This document shows positions 35,801-43,300 of a DNA stretch of 58,317 bases, piece by piece. Under the pieces are notes generated by a model. It ran no database searches. It was given only the letters and a program-made list of their open reading frames with translations, and was not told the DNA's origin. The translations under genes and the position numbers were made by a program. The DNA is from Flavobacteriales bacterium (GTDB lineage Bacteria > Bacteroidota > Bacteroidia > Flavobacteriales_F > PHOS-HE28): the NCBI GenBank assembly GCA_020852835.1, contig JADZAC010000011.1, positions 1 to 58,317 of the forward strand, given 5' to 3'. Each line of letters opens with the position of its first letter. Position 1 is the stretch's first letter.

Positions 35801-36248
35801 AGGTTCACCTGCGGGCCCGGTGGGCAGTACGTTCAGCTGGCAGCCGGACAGCCTGCTCAACAATGGCAGCCTGGCCAACCCTACGGCCACCGTGGGCGGC
35901 ACCACGTGGTTTGAACTCACCGTGGTTGCCCCCGATGGCTGTTCCAGCGTGGACTCCGTGTTGATCACCGTGGTGCCCGAGGTGAAGGTGCCCAGCGGGT
36001 TCACCCCCAACGGCGATGGCCATAATGATACCTGGGTCCTGGGCTTTGGCGAACTCTTTCCCAATATGGAAGTACAAGTGTTCAGCCGTTGGGGCGAACC
36101 CTTGTTCCACAGCATCGGGTACGCCGTGCCTTGGGACGGGAAGTTTGACGGCAAGGGCGTGCCCATGGGAACCTACTACTACGTGATCGACCTGCACGAC
36201 GAACGATTCCCGGAAGCATTCACCGGCCCGCTTACCGTGATCCACTGA
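26886..36248 (+). CDS. Giant SprB-repeat surface adhesin with T9SS type B domain
   Basis: Predicted cell-surface adhesin of 3120 residues, secreted by T9SS. After a signal peptide (about 1-32) a beta-rich domain opens with FWVGGSGAWSDPAHW (about 35-250). Then come 33 repeats of 75-82 residues, most with the pattern C-x3-CDG-x-A-...-GG-G-YTY-x-W-...-GQGT-...-GLC-G-...-VT-TDA-GCDTT and therefore four cysteines each. Repeats 18-29 form a higher-order array (31722-34574). Two PKD/Ig-like domains follow (about 2870-3035), and a type B CTD closes the protein (SGFTPNGDGHNDTW, FSRWGEPLFHSIGY). SprB in Flavobacterium johnsoniae, a gliding adhesin, has related repeats. ATG 26886 is chosen for its ATGA overlap with the PorP gene; ATG 26871 is an alternative. 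Confidence 0.9.
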   Translation: MSPARPGRSAMAHVAALLYAMVLYGNAVAQQQRFWVGGSGAWSDPAHWATTANGPGGARLPGKGDAVVIAPANGEVVVRLDGGTTIGDLLVDATRGTVVVEGTTGGLRIGGDFTLRGSVVWTSTSNVELFPGKALCQVDLRGIPMAGNVRLSGAGTWSLLSDMVLGDQAGIELEKGTLVTNGNMVRAGRLLLADRSSRLVAGTSVVVLKEPFPAPYPGSVEAGTSKLLVNGEPMNWGPGRPEQSSDRGSNVCATGVGQTPFIIDAQLLSNYNGYGVSCHGVCDGSVQVSVSGGVGPFTYSWVGGPASATWSNTCPGNQIVIVTDQGQGVSCAATVQVTDPALLSVIFTGVTAPTCADVCNGTSSVFAVGGVSGYTYSWNNGAGTGSSFNQLCASANTLHVTDANGCAFDTTFGFPVQPIQPNLTVTDAQCANICDGTAQVAPTGGTGSYTYNWAPGNPAGDGTPAVSGLCAGNYSVTIQDANGCDTTLVFQVIAPQPIIPQPSHTDASCGGSCDGTATVSPTGGSGSYSFSWSPAPGGGNGTASVTGLCEGVYSVTITDNGTGCDTVVAITIAAPPEIVPVPTTTDVSCANSCDGTASAPATGGIGALTYTWTPSVVGQGTPNATQLCPGSYSLTIADAMGCDTTVVFLIGAPPPIDPAITSTDASCAGECDGTATVAATGGTGMLAYDWQPGNPAGDGSPAVTGLCAGTWSVTITDANNCDTTLQVTIAEPLPLQLVPAQTDVTCSSNCDGTATATVTGGTGPYTYLWAPEPGSGQGTNAAGGLCAGTWMLTVTDANGCTQVHSYTILPAVPMDVVLTAGAASCPDVCDGTAQAVVTGGVPTYTYLWTPVPGSGQGTSSAGGFCAGPGTLTVTDAVGCDTTIAFFISTSPAIVVNSTVTDASCNGACDGSIALAPAGGNGTYTFVWTPASAGTGATASGLCAGNYQVVVASGGCDTTLSFTINQPPPLDAALSTTDASCADACDGTGVLTGSLAGATFDWQPPPGAGQGTASASGMCPGNYAVRVTGPAGCDTLIAFTINAPAPLVPAVVVTDASCGIACDGSASATVSGGTGGGYSYLWSPAPGTGQGTANAGQLCPGNYSLTITDGAGCDTTVQFTVSRPLPIDVSAVVVAASCATSCDGSITASATGGMGAYTWMWSPAPGSGQGTPAVAGLCPGTWMLTVGDQAGCDTTVSFTVGAPDGIDPHGTFTHETCNGPCDGTATVAPTGGAGGYTYSWSPTPPIGDGTASVGGLCAGLWCVTVTDAAGCDSTWCFTILPNTPITASVATIDGLCWDECTGAATVTAAGGAGGFTYQWSPEPGAGQGTATASGLCQGPGTVTVTDAAGCDTTLGFIIFKYPPIQPSFTVVPETCAGACTGEAGAFPVGGNGTYFYAWAPDPGAGQGTNVATGLCAGVNYTLTITDGNGCDTIIPFSVPAYVPIEPTLATTPASCADTCDGTASITGTVGGSAPYTYFWSPAPPAGQGTNAVSGLCPGNYQVAVTDQDGCDTVINFTIAAPAPIDPQATVTAIACAGQCTGVIDLQPQGGSGSFSYLWSPAPPQGQGTAQVSQLCAGTWTVVIADGNGCDTTATFTLVDPLPLSASATVTASQCGNCNGQAQLHVNGGSAPYNFTWGPPLNLSTADSLVTSLCAGLYGVTVSDAAGCSTVLAVPVADEDGETITVADGTASCPGVCDGMVSVSYTCANGPCTVVWSDLQGNTMAQNVDTLAGLCAGSYLVAITNGNGCVSMDTVSVSDPVPFTADISSTPVSCANACDGSATIGITGGIGPFNFTWSPAPGGGQGTGLATGLCPGIYDVLVDDQGGCDATFSVLITAPPPVAVDASVTPISCAGQCDGSISLNAQGGAGAYTYAWTPAPPSGQGTAVAGNLCPGVYQVIVSDANGCDTTLNFTLAEPLPLSVSTAATVSHCAVCDGSATLAITGGTGPTTVQWTLAGAPVGTGDTLLNLCAGIYSATVTDAHGCTATVGVAVPDANAEALQAINGQTLCSSSCDGEISVAYTCLDAPCAVAWFDVLGNSLAQGQDTLGGLCAGTYLVSVINASGCTSMDTAAVVPSQVIVPNLTTVPVSCNGLCDGSATVGPAGGTAPYTFLWSPEPGGGQNTAQATGLCAGPYQVTIADSTGCDTVVNMLITEPQPLAVPAQTAQVTCNGACDASIVLSPTGGNGFYSYTWSPVPPNGQGSNGAFGLCAGTWTVTVADIGGCDTTLSFIISEPDSLLATATSTLSNCNVCDGTASVVPTGGTLPYTITWELNGTVVGTDSALTNLCAGLYTVQVEDANGCTVQHAAPVSDAGAETLSTTDFLLDCPNDCDGAVDVSFNCAVPACSISWFDASGTDLNEPGNTLGNLCAGTYFVQVTNGAGCTAIDTAQVTAPDPILANLGTAPVTCAGLCDGSAAVAPTGGSGGYTYIWTSGADTISTGTQVGSLCAGNYAVEITDQGGCAVLQGVLILSPDPITATADVQAITCNSACDGSIALNVQGGTGAFTYNWSPAPPNGQGTPAVSGLCSGNWTVTIADANGCDTTLVIPLVEPPVLTVDLTHTDNVCFDDCLATAHVDVSGGTAPYTILWTGPGGAVIDQDVLDVFGLCGGAYQVVVTDTNGCSMTTSFTIGAGAPIAANLSVLGESCNGPCDGTAVAAPSGGTGTGYSYLWQPGNPVGQGTDQASGLCPGGWTLTITDDAGCDSTYAFVIDPFQPITPTATIQPIACHGDCNASITLATTGGVGALSYLWSPEPTGGQGTAAISGLCPGTWTVVITDLAGCDTTVSYSLAEPPELTLATDAVTDASCANAADGAIAITIAGGMPGYTVVWAGPAGYQSTAEDISGLAPGTYTVNVADTNSCTVTAVIEVAALVSVIADAGADQVACSGVPVSLDASNSQGNGSFLWTDGQGTPLGTDTLLNVGAMSDGVHTFILTLTDGPCSDADTVVVTVLPLPIADAGDDRTIYVQGTIVLGGSPAGPVGSTFSWQPDSLLNNGSLANPTATVGGTTWFELTVVAPDGCSSVDSVLITVVPEVKVPSGFTPNGDGHNDTWVLGFGELFPNMEVQVFSRWGEPLFHSIGYAVPWDGKFDGKGVPMGTYYYVIDLHDERFPEAFTGPLTVIH
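27700..35490 (+). repeat. Array of 33 SprB-type coding repeats
   Basis: Repeats occur every 230-240 bases, about 237 on average (for example cysteine-aspartate codons near 27727, 27960, 28185, 28422, 28661, 28898). Copies are diverged at DNA level but keep CDG, GG, W, GQGT, GLC and GCDT at protein level. The reading frame runs through without interruption. Confidence 0.9.
31722..34574 (+). repeat. Higher-order tandem: three exact 951-bp units inside the SprB array
   Basis: Each unit has four repeats in fixed order: a short-type repeat with C-x2-C, a repeat with an extra pair of cysteines (the YTC...PC and FNC...AC segments), and two ordinary repeats. The equivalent cysteine codons of the short-type repeats lie at 31722, 32673 and 33624, and the first cysteine of the next repeat is at 34575, so the period is exactly 951 bases (317 codons) three times. 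Confidence 0.85.
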
Positions 36249-36251
36249 TCC

Positions 36252-37169
36252 ATGGCCATCATGCGTTATCTGCCCGCCCTTCTGCTCCCCGTTGCGTGCC
36301 TGCATACGCTGCATGCGCAGCAACTGCCGCAGCTCAGCCAGTACAACAGCTTCGATTACCTCTATGATCCGGCCGTTGCAGGAAGCCGCCCCTGGTTTGA
36401 ACTGCGCAGCGCCCACCGCAATCAATGGGTGGGCATCCAGGATGCCCCGCGCACCTTTATGCTGAGTGCCACCACGCCATTGGCCGCAAACATGGGGCTG
36501 GGCGGCTTCATTTTTACCGATCATACGGGGCCATCGCGCCGAACCGGCATCCAGCTCAGCTATGCCTACCACTTGCGGATCACGGAGCGAATAAAGCTGG
36601 GCTTGGGGCTGTCATTCGGTATGCTCCAGTTCCTCATCGACGGCTCCAAGATCGAGTTCCACGATCCCGATGAGCCCTTGATGGACGACCAACTGCGCGG
36701 GGACCTGATGCCCGATGCCACCTTCGGGGCATACCTCTACGATGAAAATTGGTGGTTCGGGGCAACAGCACCCCAGTTGATGCGCAACAAGGTGGATTTC
36801 TTCACTCAGAACGACCCCACCAACAGCCTCTTGGCAGCCCACTATTACGCCATGGGAGGATACCGCTTTGCGATCGGGGAGGACATCCGGCTCGAGCCTT
36901 CATTTCTTGTCAAGTACGTAAGCCCCGTACCCCCCAAAGCGGACCTTACCGCCACGGTACGCTACCGCAACACGGTTTGGCTGGGTGCTACTTACCGTAC
37001 GGACGATGCACTGAGCTTCATGCTGGGCTATTGGTTGAAACAGACGTTCCAATTCGGCTACAGCTACGACCTGACCACCACGGCCTTGAAGAGTTACACT
37101 TCCGGAACGCATGAGGTCATGTTGGGCATCACCTTCGCCAAAGCACCCCGGAAAGCCGAAGCACCGTGA
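36252..37169 (+). CDS. PorP/SprF family type IX secretion membrane protein
   Basis: Second PorP/SprF-family barrel, 305 residues. A signal peptide ends Leu-His-Ala-Gln near residue 23, followed by the family-typical opening SQYNSFDYLYDPAVAGS, HRNQWVGIQDAPRT and, near the end, FGYSYDLTTTAL. It starts 3 bases after the stop of the SprB-like cargo, so it is the obvious partner for export of that giant protein. An ATG at 36261 is an alternative start. It differs clearly from the first and third PorP/SprF proteins here, so the copies are old paralogues rather than recent duplicates. A terminator-like hairpin follows at 37267. Confidence 0.9.
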   Translation: MAIMRYLPALLLPVACLHTLHAQQLPQLSQYNSFDYLYDPAVAGSRPWFELRSAHRNQWVGIQDAPRTFMLSATTPLAANMGLGGFIFTDHTGPSRRTGIQLSYAYHLRITERIKLGLGLSFGMLQFLIDGSKIEFHDPDEPLMDDQLRGDLMPDATFGAYLYDENWWFGATAPQLMRNKVDFFTQNDPTNSLLAAHYYAMGGYRFAIGEDIRLEPSFLVKYVSPVPPKADLTATVRYRNTVWLGATYRTDDALSFMLGYWLKQTFQFGYSYDLTTTALKSYTSGTHEVMLGITFAKAPRKAEAP

Positions 37170-37266
37170 CCAGTTGCCGACCGGCAATTGAACGGGAGTT
37201 GAATTAAGCCCGGCGTACTTGGCATTGGTCGGCTTGTATCCGGTCTTTGCCGAAGTATCCCTGAAG

Positions 37267-37306
37267 GGCGGGCCTCCAGCAAGGGCGCGGCCCGCCTGCC
37301 CTTTTT
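37267..37306 (+). terminator. Probable terminator splitting the T9SS locus
   Basis: GGCGGGCC (37267-37274) pairs with GGCCCGCC (37289-37296) over a 14-base loop, and five T residues follow at 37302-37306 after a five-base spacer. It sits in the 182-base gap between the second PorP/SprF gene and the second giant gene. The spacer before the T-tract makes it weaker than the terminators at 20946 and 52645. A -7-like TATCTTGG overlaps its end at 37306. Confidence 0.55.
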
Positions 37307-37351
37307 ATCTTGGTCGCGAAATTGACCCGGGGCGGGGATTCCCCGCATTCG

Positions 37352-40300
37352 ATGGTGATGAGGACCTTGTTGGCTGCAATACTGCCGGTGCTGACCGTAT
37401 TTGCCCTTCCGGCGGTTGCGTGGCCGCTGCATGGATCGGCCACGGACGTGCATCTGGTTTCAGCAGGCCCGGGAACCGATGGTACGGCAACCCTTTGCTC
37501 AAATGGGCCGATGGTCTCTTTGTTCGATCATTTGGGCGGCTCGCCCGACCCGGGCGGGGTTTGGAGCGGTCCTGCCGCCCATCCCGGTTTCTTTGATCCC
37601 GCGATCGACATCCCCGGGAGCTTCACTTATACCGTGACCGGCCCGCCGGTGGCGAGCGCCACGGTAACCGTGGTGGTGAATGCTGCGCCCGATGCGGGCA
37701 CCACCGGCAACTATACCACGTGCAGCAATGGGCCTGCAGTGGACCTATTCACCTTATTGGGCGGTACGCCCGAAGCGGGCGGCGGTTGGACCTTGGGCGG
37801 GAACCCGGTCTCCAATCTGTTCACCCCGGGCAGTTCAGCGGCAGGCACCTATACCTACACGGTAAACGGTACACCGCCTTGCCCCAACGCCACCGCTGAT
37901 GTAGTGGTGAGCGTGGTCGCCGCTCCCAACGCCGGCGGGGACCGCAGCATTACGGTGTGCAGCACCGATGCACCCTTGAGCATGCTTGGGCAGTTGTTGG
38001 GCACCCCGGATGCGGGAGGAACTTGGTCTCCTGGGGGATCGGACACCTTTACGCCCGGCATATCGACCCCGGGATCGTATACCTATGTGGTGCCCGGCAC
38101 GATACCCTGCGCCAATGATACGGCAAGGCTCACCATCACCGTGCGGGATGCGCCGGATGCGGGCTCCAGCCGGGCTGTGGAAGTGTGCAGCGATGCCGCC
38201 GTGTTCAACCTGCTGGATTCATTGGGCGGGTTGCCCGACGCTGGAGGTACTTGGAGCGGTCCCGGCGGTGCCCACTCGGGATTGTTCCAGCCCAGCACCG
38301 ATCTGGGCGGTGCATATACCTATACCGTACCTGGCCAAGCTCCCTGTGTTGCGGCGGTCGCCACGGTGACGGTGACCGTGCGGCCTGCACCGGATGCAGG
38401 TACCAGCGTGAACGTAGTGAAATGCTCCAATGAGACGGCGTTTTCACTGATCTCCCAGTTGGGCGGATCCCCGGATGCAGGCGGCACTTGGACAGGACCT
38501 GGAAACGTTGCGTTCCCTTCCGGGCTGTTCACCCCCGGGGCTGATGCCCCAGGCTTGTACACCTATACCGTAGTGGGCCTTTCCCCGTGCGCAGTGGCCA
38601 CCGCCACGGTGAATATTGCTGTTTCAACAGCTGCGAATGCCGGAACCAATGGCAGCTATTCGGTGTGCAGCAGCGATGGGTCCTTCGCACTGTTCGATCA
38701 CTTGGGCGGCGCACCGCAAGTGGGCGGCACATGGACCGGCCCATCGGGGCCGGTGCCCTTAGGCACGTTTGTTCCCGGAACGAGCCTTCCGGGGGTGTAC
38801 ACCTACCTGGTGGCCGGTTCGCTTCCCTGTGCAAACGCCACGGCAACCGTCACCGTGGCCGCGGTCACTGCGGCGAATGCGGGCAATAATGGCGCGGTGA
38901 CCCTGTGCAGCACAGGAGCGGACGAAGATTTGTTCAGCCATTTGGGCGGTACTCCGGATGCCGGAGGGACATGGACCATCCCTCCACCGGGCGCGGGTAA
39001 CCTGGCTGGGGGCCTCTACCAGCCCTCCAATCCGGCACATCCGCCCGGCGGCTATATGTACACTGTAACAGGAACCGCACCCTGCCCGAACGTCTCGGCC
39101 TTGGTACAGGTGGCGGAAAACCAGGCCCCGGAGGCCGGCATGGACGCATCCACCACGCTGTGCAGTTCGAATCCCCCCTTCATCATGACCTCCCTGCTCG
39201 GGGGTGTCCCTGACCCGGGAGGCACGTGGTTGAACGCGGGCAATACTGCGGTATCGGCCACTTTTTCCCCGGGAACCACTCCGGCCGGGCAGTACCGTTA
39301 CGTGGTATCGGGCATGGCGCCTTGCATGAACGATACGGCCCGGTTGAACGTGGCGGTGAACGGTGCGCCCAAAGCGGGCACCAATGGTGCAGTGATCGTG
39401 TGCAGTGACGGTGCGACGGTGGACCTGTTCACTGAACTGGGCGGCACCCCGCAAGCGGGCGGGGCATGGACCGACCCGAACAATGGTGCGCACAGCGGGT
39501 TCTTCGTTCCCGGCATCGGCGCGCTGGAAGGAGCCTATACCTACCGGGTGGCCGGTACCAGTCCGTGTGCGGATGCCACGGCGGTAGTTGCCGTTACGCA
39601 GCACCGCCGGCCTGTGGCGGGAAGCAGTTCCACCTTGGACCTCTGTAGCACCAGCCCGGCAGTGAACCTCTTTGATCATTTGGGCGGCACGCCCGATGCC
39701 GGGGGCGTATGGACCGGCCCCGGTGGCGCAGCCAGCAACGGCGTGTTCATACCCAGCACGGCAGGCACGTTCACGTACAAGTACAAGGTGTCGGGAACGG
39801 TGCCTTGCGCTCCGGACAGTGCAACAGTGACCATCACCGTATTTTCAGCTCCCGATCCGGGCATCAGCGGGTTGTTGACCATTTGTTCCGGACAGGCCAC
39901 AGTGGACTTGTTCACCGGCCTCGGCGGCACACCGGACCTGAACGGCACCTGGAGCGAGATCACCCTGACCGGGAGGTTGAACGGCCAGTTCTTTGAACCG
40001 GGAATTCCCTTGCAGTTGCCTCCGGGTGATTATGATTTCCGCTATGTGGTGCCAACCACCGGCACCTGTGATGCGGATACGGCAACCGTCAGGGTTACCA
40101 TTGTACCAGTGCTGGATGCGGGCAGCAGCGGTTCGTTGGCCGTATGCAATACGCACACCCAATTGGACCTTTTCAACGCCTTGGGGGGCAGCCCGCAACC
40201 GGGAGGTACATGGGAAGACCTGGATGCCACAGGCCAAGTAACCGGCAAATACTTCAATGCGCAAGGCGCAGGGCCGGGCACCTACCAGTTTGAATACAAA

Positions 40301-43300
40301 TTGACCGGTGCCCTGGGGTGCTCATCGGATTCGGCGGTGGCTACCGTGCAAGTGGTTGCCGGGCCCAATGCAGGCCATGAAGGATGGGCCACATTCTGTT
40401 CCGACGGCCCGGCGGTAAGCCTCTTGCCGTACATCAGTCCGGCTGATGCAGGCGGGGCTTGGCGTCGTCCCCCGCCGGGAAACGAGGTCTTCAGCGGCAG
40501 TTACAATCCGGCCACCTTCTCCCCAGGGGACTATACCTACACGGTAAGCGCCGCCGCACCGTGCAATGCGGCAGTGGCGGTGCTGCACATCAGTGAAACC
40601 ACCGGCCCCAATTCCGGGCAATCGGCGGTGATCACGGTTTGCGCCAGTGATGCCTCCTTTGACATGACCGGCGCCTTGGGCGGAACACCGGATCCGGGCG
40701 GCCAATGGACGGACCCGTTCAGTAATGCCCACACCGGTACCTTTGTGCCGGGCGTGGATGCGCCGGGTGTCTACTTATACACGGTACCGGGTGTTTTCCC
40801 TTGCACGGACAAGACCAGTTCACTGACGGTGAACGTGAGCGCGGTGCCGGAGGCGGGCGGGGCCAGCACCAAGACGGTATGCAGCACCGCGCCGAGCTTT
40901 TTATTGATCACGGAGCTGGCCGGGGCCCAACTTGGTGGTACGTGGTATGATCCGTTCATGACGCCATACCCTACGGGCACCTTTATTCCGGGAACCAGCG
41001 CTCCGGGCATTTATACGTACCGGGTGGTCGGTGCTGCCCCGTGCGGGGTGGCGGAAGGTACGGTCACAGTATTTCAAGTAACGGCACCCAATGCAGGGCG
41101 GGACTCCAGCGTGGCCTTCTGCCAAACGGGCCAAGCCGTGCAGTTGGTCGGACTGTTGGGCGGGCCTCACGACCTCACCGGCACTTGGACAGGGCCTGCG
41201 CCCCTGAACACCTACTTCAGCGGCACGTTCCAACCGGGCAGCAATGCCCCGGGCACGTACACCTACCGGGTGAATGGGACTCCGCCGTGCCCTGCGGACA
41301 GCGGTACGGTCACCGTTTCCGTGGCGGTACCGCCCTCCGCCGGGCTCAGCCGGAGCATCAGCGTATGCTCCTCGGCCGACCTCTTCGCGATGGTGGACAG
41401 CTTGGGCGGCACGCCGGACCTGAACGGGTCATGGACGAGGGTGCCGTCAGGGATCCCCAGCAACGGGATCTTCAATCCCGGTGTTGCCGGTACGTTCACC
41501 TTCGAGTACGCCGTGCAGCCCGCAGGCGGATCACCCTGCCCGCCGGCCTTGGCCACCCTGACGATCACCGTAACGGCAGCGCCCAATGCCGGAGCCAACG
41601 GCAATCTTGCCTTGTGCTCCACAGGCGGGATCACGCCCATGTTCCCCCATTTGACCGGCGCCCCGCAGAACGGGGGCACCTGGAGCTTCAACGGTGCCGG
41701 CCACGGCAGCGGATTTGATCCCGCCCTCGATCAGCCCGGTGCCTACGCCTATGCCGTGCAGGGCACGGGCGGATGCGCGAACGATACCGCCTTTGTGAAC
41801 GTGTTGGTGAACCAGGCGCCCAATGCAGGCAGCAACGGGGTGCTGACGATCTGCGACGACACCTTGGCCGCCATTGTACTGCGCAATGTGCTCAACGGCA
41901 GCCCCAATTTGGGCGGGACATGGACCAATACCGACTCGGGGCTGCCTGCAAGCGACATCTACCTGCCCACCAATTTCAGCAGCGGCGTGCATACGTTCAC
42001 CTACACCGTGCCCGGCCAGGCACCCTGTCCGGCGGCAACTGCCCAAGCAACCATCATACAAAACGCCAAGGCCGTGGCCGGGAACAATGCCTCCACCACG
42101 CTATGCTCTGACGGGGCCAGCCTGGACATGTTCGGCTTGTTGGGCGGTGCGGCGGATCCGCTGGGCAGTTGGATCGATGCGGGAGGGAGCGTGGCCGCTT
42201 CGGTCTTCAGCCCTTCGGCCAGTGGCCCGGGAACCTTCTTGTACCGCTACATCGTGGTGGGTGATGCACCCTGCGAGAATGATACGGCTTTCGTGCAGAT
42301 CACGGTGAACCGGAAGCCCGATGCGGGGGTGAGCACCGCCCCCCAGCTATGTTCCAATGGCCCCATGGTATCGCTGCAAAACCTGCTGGGCGGTACGCCG
42401 GATCCCAACGGAAGCTGGGCGTATCATCCCACTTCCGGAACACCAGTGCCGACGGACGGCACCTTTGACCCCGGAGCGGACCCGCCTGGTGCGTATGTGT
42501 ACACCGTAGCGGGCGTTCCGCCCTGTTCCAATAGCTCGGCCACGGTTCAGATCACCTTGGTGCCCGAGCCCGATGCAGGCACCCACGGATCGATCAGTGC
42601 CTGCGTGAGCGATACCCAGGTGAGCCTGTTCGCCGGCTTGCAAGGGACGCCCCAAAGCGGGGGCACATGGCAAGACTTGAATGCCACCGGCCAGCTTGCC
42701 AACGGGGTCTTCGATGCATCGGGTGTGCTGCCCGGCACTTACCACTTCCGGTACACGGTTGCCGGCACAGGACCGTGCGCCAATGACACCGCCACGGTAG
42801 CGGTGATGGTTTCCCCCGTGTTTGACGCCGGGCAGGATGCGGATGTTTCTTTCTGCCTGAGCGAAGTGGTGCTGCTCACGCCGCATCTGGGCGGTACGCC
42901 CCAACTGGGCGGCACATGGACCGGGGTGGAAACATCGGACGGGCTGCTCAACGAGGTGCTCAACTGCTCCCAAGCCGGCGTGGGCGTCCACCATTACCGC
43001 TATGTGGTGGGCGGTTCCAGTACCTGTGCGCCGGATACGGCCGTGCTCACGGTGACTATCTTGCTTGGGCCGCAGGCAGGCAGCGGCGTGCCTGCCTCTA
43101 TTTGTTCCAGCGCTGGATCGTTCAACCTTTTCGGCCAGCTGAGCCCGCCATACGATACCAACGGCCAGTGGTATTATCCCGGCTCCGGGGGTGCCATGGC
43201 GTCGTCCTTCATTGATCCAGCATCAGACCCCGCCGGGACCTATGTGTACACGGTACCGGCCATTGGCAACTGCCCGGCGGCAACGGCCAGCGTGGAGGTG

